Shown piece by piece: positions 44,403-47,970 of a stretch of 47,970 nt of DNA. The stretch lies in NCBI GenBank assembly GCA_027491035.1, contig JAIXWZ010000050.1, positions 1 to 47,970 of the forward strand, in the 5' to 3' direction. This DNA is from Comamonadaceae bacterium. Lineage in GTDB: Bacteria; Pseudomonadota; Gammaproteobacteria; Burkholderiales; Burkholderiaceae_C. How positions within the stretch are numbered: the first letter of the stretch is position 1; every line of letters begins with the position of its first letter. The notes beneath the pieces are model-generated. The model did not search any database and had not been told where the DNA came from. It worked only from the letters and a program-made list of their open reading frames with translations. The translations under genes were made by a program, and so were the position numbers.

Positions 44403-45440
44403 TCAGAACGCCTCTTTTTCCGCCTCCAGATAGGCCAGGCTGACATATTTGCCGATATTGCCCTCAAAGCCCTGCATGGTGGCGGCGCGGCTGGCCACGC
44501 GCGGATCGCGCAGCACCGCGGCCTTGGCCTGGGCCTCGCTGGCACCATCCTTGACCGCCTGCAAGCACGGCTCCCAGATACCCGCCATGAACTGCCCGTA
44601 GGTGCGCAGCAGATCGGCTTGCGCCTGGCCGTGGCCTGGCACCCACAACTGCTCACCGGCAGCGCGGCCGAGGGCCTCGTAGTACTTGAAGGTGCCCGGG
44701 TAGGAGCCGTCATCCATGTTGGCGATGCGGTTGGTCATGGCGATGTCGCCGACCAGGGTCACCCGGTCTTCGACCACTTCCACACACAGGTCCGAGGGCG
44801 TGTGGGCCGTGCCGTAGTGGTGCATGCGAAAACGCGTGTCGCCCCAGCGCAGCACCTGAGCGTGGACCACCGGGGTGTTGGGGGGCACGACCTCGGTGCC
44901 CATGGTCGACTGGTTGGTCCAGCGCTCGAGCAGGCTGCGCCAGCTGCTGCCGGCCGTGCCCTTGATCGCCTCGATCGTGCCTGGCAGCGCATGGATGGGC
45001 AGCTGCGCGCCCCAGGTCTTGGCAAACGCATGGTTGCCCAGCCAATGGTCACCGTGGTAGTGGCTGTTGAAGACCGCCACCACCGGCAAATCGGTGACCT
45101 GGCGGATCATGCGGATGGCCATTTGTCCGATCTGCAGCGAGCTGCCCGAATCGAGGATGACCACGCCGGCCGACGTCACCACAAAGGTGACATTGGACAT
45201 CATGCCCTGGTTTTGCGGTGTGGGGAAACCGTCGGGGGAGAAAATCATCCACACCCGCTGCGACAGCCGGGTCGGGGCGATATCGGGCACGGGCGGGCCT
45301 TCGATAAAGTCGCGCGCCTGCTGCGCCAGCAGCGTGACCTCGGGGACCGCCATGGCACCGCCCAATAGCGCCGAGGCGCCCAGCAGCCCACGCCGGCTCA
45401 GACGCCGACTTGGACCATGAAGGCTGGGAGGCTGACCCAT
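44403..45440 (-). CDS. MBL-fold metallo-hydrolase (SoxH-like), Tat-exported
   Basis: A 345-residue metallo-beta-lactamase-fold protein. A twin-arginine signal (LSRRGLLGASALLGGA, about 14-29) directs it folded to the periplasm. The zinc motif NSHYHGDHWLGN (HxHxDH, 127-132) and VPGHGQ later in the chain complete a binuclear site. MBL proteins named SoxH occur at the ends of Sox clusters and near quinoprotein systems, with no settled role. Its ATG overlaps the soxB TGA by one base (TGATG). Confidence 0.87.
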   Translation of the reverse strand: MGQPPSLHGPSRRLSRRGLLGASALLGGAMAVPEVTLLAQQARDFIEGPPVPDIAPTRLSQRVWMIFSPDGFPTPQNQGMMSNVTFVVTSAGVVILDSGSSLQIGQMAIRMIRQVTDLPVVAVFNSHYHGDHWLGNHAFAKTWGAQLPIHALPGTIEAIKGTAGSSWRSLLERWTNQSTMGTEVVPPNTPVVHAQVLRWGDTRFRMHHYGTAHTPSDLCVEVVEDRVTLVGDIAMTNRIANMDDGSYPGTFKYYEALGRAAGEQLWVPGHGQAQADLLRTYGQFMAGIWEPCLQAVKDGASEAQAKAAVLRDPRVASRAATMQGFEGNIGKYVSLAYLEAEKEAF

Positions 45441-47173
45441 CAAGAAGCGTATCCCGGATTGGGCAAGGCACCGATGATCTTGGGCGTGTTCAGCGGCCTG
45501 GGCTTGATACGTCCGCCCTGCGCCTTGAGCCACTGCTCGACCACATCCCACACCTGCGGATGACCGGCCCGGCGCGCCTCTTCGGCCACCGGCGCCCAAC
45601 CGGCGACCTTGTAGCGCCGCGACGCATCAATCAGCTGCCCCCCCAGACGCATGTCGCTGATGCGCTGGCCCATGCGGGCGGTCGGATCGCAGCTGTAGGT
45701 CAAGCCGCCCACCCGCACCATGTCACCGCCTTGCTGGTAATAAGGATCAGGGTTAAACAGGTTGTCACCCACATCCTCGAGCACCGTCTTGATGGTCTCG
45801 CCCGTCATTTCGGTGACGGTGGCATAGGAGTAGGTGGTGGCGGTCATGTCGAGCAGCCACTCGCGCGTGATGGTCTGCCCGGGCAGCAAGGTCGTGCCCC
45901 AGCGGAAACCCGGCGAAAACGCGATCTGCGCACCCTGCACCTCCATCAGCGCATCGACCAGCAATTGGTCGCCCGTGCCATTGAAATTGCCCCGCCGGTA
46001 AAGCAGCCCGTCGGTGATGCCCAGCGGCTGCGCAAGACGGGCCTCATAGGGCGCGCGGATCCGGTCGATCAGCGCGTCCATCTCCCGATCGGGCGGGAGC
46101 ATGTTGGCAAACACCGGCAGGAGCTTGTAGCGAAAGTCGCTGACCTTCTTGTCTTTGATCTCCAAGTCGAGCACCGCCAAAAACTTGCTGTTGGAGCCCG
46201 CGTTGGTGACGATGGTCTTGCCGCTCTTGTTGGCCACGATCGAGGCCACCGGCATGCCGTCGTGGGTGTGACCGCCCAAGATGGCATCGATGCCGCTGAC
46301 CCGGCTGGCCATCTTGAGGTCGACGTCCATGCCGTTGTGACTGAGCACCACCACCACCTGCGCCCCCTTGCCGCGGGCCTCGTCGACCATGGCCTGCATG
46401 TTCTGGTCCTGGATGCCAAACTCCCAGTCGGCCACCATGTAGCGTGGGTTGGCAATCGGGGTGTAGGGAAAGGCCTGCCCGATGATGGCGCAGGGCACGC
46501 CATTGATCTCCCGGATCACATAGGGCTTGAACACCGGATCGCCAAAATCAGTGGTCTTGATGTTCTGCGCCACAAAATCCACCTTGCCGGCGAAGTCCTT
46601 CTCCACAATCTCCTTGACGCGCTCCATGCCCAGCGTGAACTCCCAGTGGCCGGTCATCACATCCACGCCCAGCAGCTTGCAGGCATCGACCATGTCCTGG
46701 CCGTTCGTCCACAGCGCCGTGCCGGAACCCTGCCAGGTGTCCCCTCCGTCGAGCAGCAGCGCACCGGGGCGGCTGGCCTTGAGCCGCTTGACCAGGGTGG
46801 CCAAGTGGGCAAAACCGCCCACGCGTCCGTAGCGGCGAGCCGCCTGCTCAAAGTCCAGATAGGTCAGCGCATGGGCCTCGGCCGTACCGGGCGCCACACC
46901 AGCGACTTTGAGCAAATGCTCGCCCACCAGATGCGGCAGCTGCCCGCGCATGCTGCCCAGACCCAGATTGATGCTGGGCTCGCGAAAGTAAATCGGCTTG
47001 AGCTGCGCATGGCAGTCGGTCATGTGCAGAAAAGACACCTGCCCAAACCGAGGCACCTCGTAGAGCTTTTCAGCGGCCGTGGCCGCATCGGCCTGAGCAT
47101 GGCGGCCCAGGGCCATGCCGGCCACGGAGGCGGCACCGATGACTTGCAGGAATTCGCGCTTGGAGAGATTCAT
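45440..47173 (-). CDS. soxB: Thiosulfohydrolase SoxB
   Basis: A 577-residue periplasmic dimanganese enzyme that releases sulfate from the SoxYZ-bound thiosulfonate. Metal-site motifs are MTDCHAQL (Asp53, His55), LLDGGDTWQGSG (Asp145), GHWEFTLG, LSHNGMDVD and LGGHTHDG. The signal MNLSKREFLQVIGAASVAG carries Lys-Arg in place of the usual twin arginine. ATG at 47173 is preferred to a TTG one codon earlier. A terminator precedes it (47203-47226), so it may also have its own promoter. Confidence 0.97.
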   Translation of the reverse strand: MNLSKREFLQVIGAASVAGMALGRHAQADAATAAEKLYEVPRFGQVSFLHMTDCHAQLKPIYFREPSINLGLGSMRGQLPHLVGEHLLKVAGVAPGTAEAHALTYLDFEQAARRYGRVGGFAHLATLVKRLKASRPGALLLDGGDTWQGSGTALWTNGQDMVDACKLLGVDVMTGHWEFTLGMERVKEIVEKDFAGKVDFVAQNIKTTDFGDPVFKPYVIREINGVPCAIIGQAFPYTPIANPRYMVADWEFGIQDQNMQAMVDEARGKGAQVVVVLSHNGMDVDLKMASRVSGIDAILGGHTHDGMPVASIVANKSGKTIVTNAGSNSKFLAVLDLEIKDKKVSDFRYKLLPVFANMLPPDREMDALIDRIRAPYEARLAQPLGITDGLLYRRGNFNGTGDQLLVDALMEVQGAQIAFSPGFRWGTTLLPGQTITREWLLDMTATTYSYATVTEMTGETIKTVLEDVGDNLFNPDPYYQQGGDMVRVGGLTYSCDPTARMGQRISDMRLGGQLIDASRRYKVAGWAPVAEEARRAGHPQVWDVVEQWLKAQGGRIKPRPLNTPKIIGALPNPGYAS

Positions 47174-47202
47174 CAATTACCCTTGACTGATATATGGGCC
47201 GC

Positions 47203-47226
47203 AAAAAAACCCGGCCAGCGCCGGGT
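47203..47226 (-). terminator. Terminator between soxX and soxB
   Basis: On the minus strand CCCGGC-GCTG-GCCGGG is followed by seven Ts, ten bases after the soxX stop. It should reduce read-through into soxB. A TATATC sequence a short way downstream could serve a separate soxB promoter. Confidence 0.82.
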
Positions 47227-47235
47227 TGAGTCTGC

Positions 47236-47895
47236 TTACTTGTTGACCGGCGAGTTGGGGTCGAGCAAGAGCGCCACGATGTGACGCACCTGCGCCTCGT
47301 TGAGCACACCGGCATGACCGGCACGGGGCATGTTGGAGCAGGCGTTGTAGGCCTTGGAGTTCCAGATCTTGCCCCAGGTGTACTCGACAATGGCCCGCGA
47401 GGCCGGGTCATTGGGATCCTTGACGCCGCGGATCTTGCCGTAGTTGTACAGGCTGGGCCCCAGCGTGCCAAAGGAGATCTCCTCCTTGCTGATCTGGTGG
47501 CAGTTGTAGCAATTACCCCCCGCAGCGGCCGTGGCACTGTCGGTCCAGGTCAGACCCCGCCCGCTCTGGGCAATCGTCTCCCCCTGCTTCCAGTCCCCCA
47601 GGAATTTGCCATCGGCAGGCCACTTGATGGCCTTGAAGTTGGTCTCCTCAATGCGCTTGGCGGTCTTTTCGTCCAGCGGCTTGCCGGCCGCATCGGCCTG
47701 GCTGCACAAGCGATTGGTTTCATCGGTGGCCAAAAGCCTGTCCACGCTGGCGATCCCCTCGCTTCGAAAGGACGCCTTGACGATGCGATCGGTCATCGCA
47801 TCGAGTTCGGCAGACGAAGGAAGGCTGGCGCAACCGGCCACCAGCGTCAACACTGCGATGGCTGGGACCAGCCGGATCCATGTTTTGGATTTCAT
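47236..47895 (-). CDS. soxX: Sulfur-oxidation cytochrome c SoxX
   Basis: A 219-residue monohaem cytochrome c, partner of SoxA. The heme motif CYNCH has Cys129, Cys132 and His133; Met189 in ACSNMPRAG is the probable sixth ligand. The N-terminus ends in a lipobox (LVAGC, Cys22), suggesting an outer- or inner-membrane lipoprotein anchor. An extra N-terminal stretch of about 80 residues precedes the cytochrome core. GGAG lies eight bases before the ATG at 47895. Confidence 0.93.
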   Translation of the reverse strand: MKSKTWIRLVPAIAVLTLVAGCASLPSSAELDAMTDRIVKASFRSEGIASVDRLLATDETNRLCSQADAAGKPLDEKTAKRIEETNFKAIKWPADGKFLGDWKQGETIAQSGRGLTWTDSATAAAGGNCYNCHQISKEEISFGTLGPSLYNYGKIRGVKDPNDPASRAIVEYTWGKIWNSKAYNACSNMPRAGHAGVLNEAQVRHIVALLLDPNSPVNK

Positions 47896-47905
47896 GCGCA
47901 ACTCC

Positions 47906-47970
47906 TCAGCGTTTGATGGCGGGCACGATCGAGGCGGCGCCCTTGGCGTTGACCCCCAGATAGGTCGACA
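47906..47970 (-). CDS. soxA: SoxA cytochrome c, C-terminal end only (cut by window edge)
   Basis: Twenty-one codons are visible, ending STYLGVNAKGAASIVPAIKR and a TGA, 10 bases before the soxX start. The pattern of a Tyr-containing helix, Gly and a final Pro-x-x-Lys-Arg resembles SoxA C-termini. The position directly upstream of soxX fits the usual soxA-soxX-soxB order. With so little sequence the call rests mainly on context. Confidence 0.7.
   Translation of the reverse strand, partial: STYLGVNAKGAASIVPAIKR

Overview
The window is about 48 kb of GC-rich, gene-dense chromosome. Gene content and order point to a betaproteobacterium of the order Burkholderiales, probably Comamonadaceae-like. 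The indicators are a lipoyl-domain-bearing LpdA, the carA-lysE-carB-greA order, the rpsB-to-rnhB envelope/translation cluster, a betaproteobacterial proteasome homologue and a Sox thiosulfate-oxidation cluster. Both ends cut through genes: lpdA on the left and soxA on the right.

Layout. Positions 1-6640 (minus strand) hold a pyruvate dehydrogenase operon, aceE-aceF-BPH-lpdA. A small HslV-like N-terminal-nucleophile peptidase (BPH) lies inside it and overlaps the lpdA start by 4 bases. Divergent from aceE, at 6997-10225, is a FixL/FixJ-type two-component system, followed by a terminator and folD. A 295-bp gap after folD (11145-11439) is filled with GTCATTGCGAGG-type palindromic repeats. Partial copies of the same family lie upstream of aceE and, apparently in frame, inside lpdA. 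Positions 11440-17604 (minus) run carA-lysE-carB-greA-DUF4149. They are preceded on the same strand by a long cluster from rpsB (start 31973) through tsf, pyrH, frr, cdsA, dxr, rseP, bamA, skp, lpxD, fabZ, lpxA, lpxB and rnhB to an rRNA/tRNA methyltransferase (stop at 17740). uppS, normally between frr and cdsA, is missing from this cluster.

On the plus strand, 32171-35078 encodes an amidase and a bifunctional NAD(P)HX repair enzyme. Convergent to them are a YggT membrane protein and RNase R. tRNA-Leu(CAG) follows at 38078 with a bidirectional terminator shared with rimO. Positions 39792-43414 carry small metabolic and regulatory genes: a MarR regulator, an FAH-family hydrolase, two Nudix hydrolases, an exported protein of unknown function and a 46-residue exported Lys/Cys peptide. 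From 43472 to the right edge is a minus-strand Sox cluster read as soxA-soxX-soxB, an MBL-fold hydrolase, an ArsR-type repressor and a periplasmic thioredoxin.

How it works together: most genes are core functions (acetyl-CoA supply, pyrimidine/arginine precursor synthesis, translation, lipid A and outer-membrane assembly). The Sox cluster adds thiosulfate oxidation. The least ordinary features are the proteasome-like peptidase coupled to lpdA, the palindromic repeat family with its tandem 18-19 bp edges and an in-gene copy, a 19-bp near-perfect dyad upstream of aceE, a GNRA-capped hairpin in the greA leader, and the absence of uppS.
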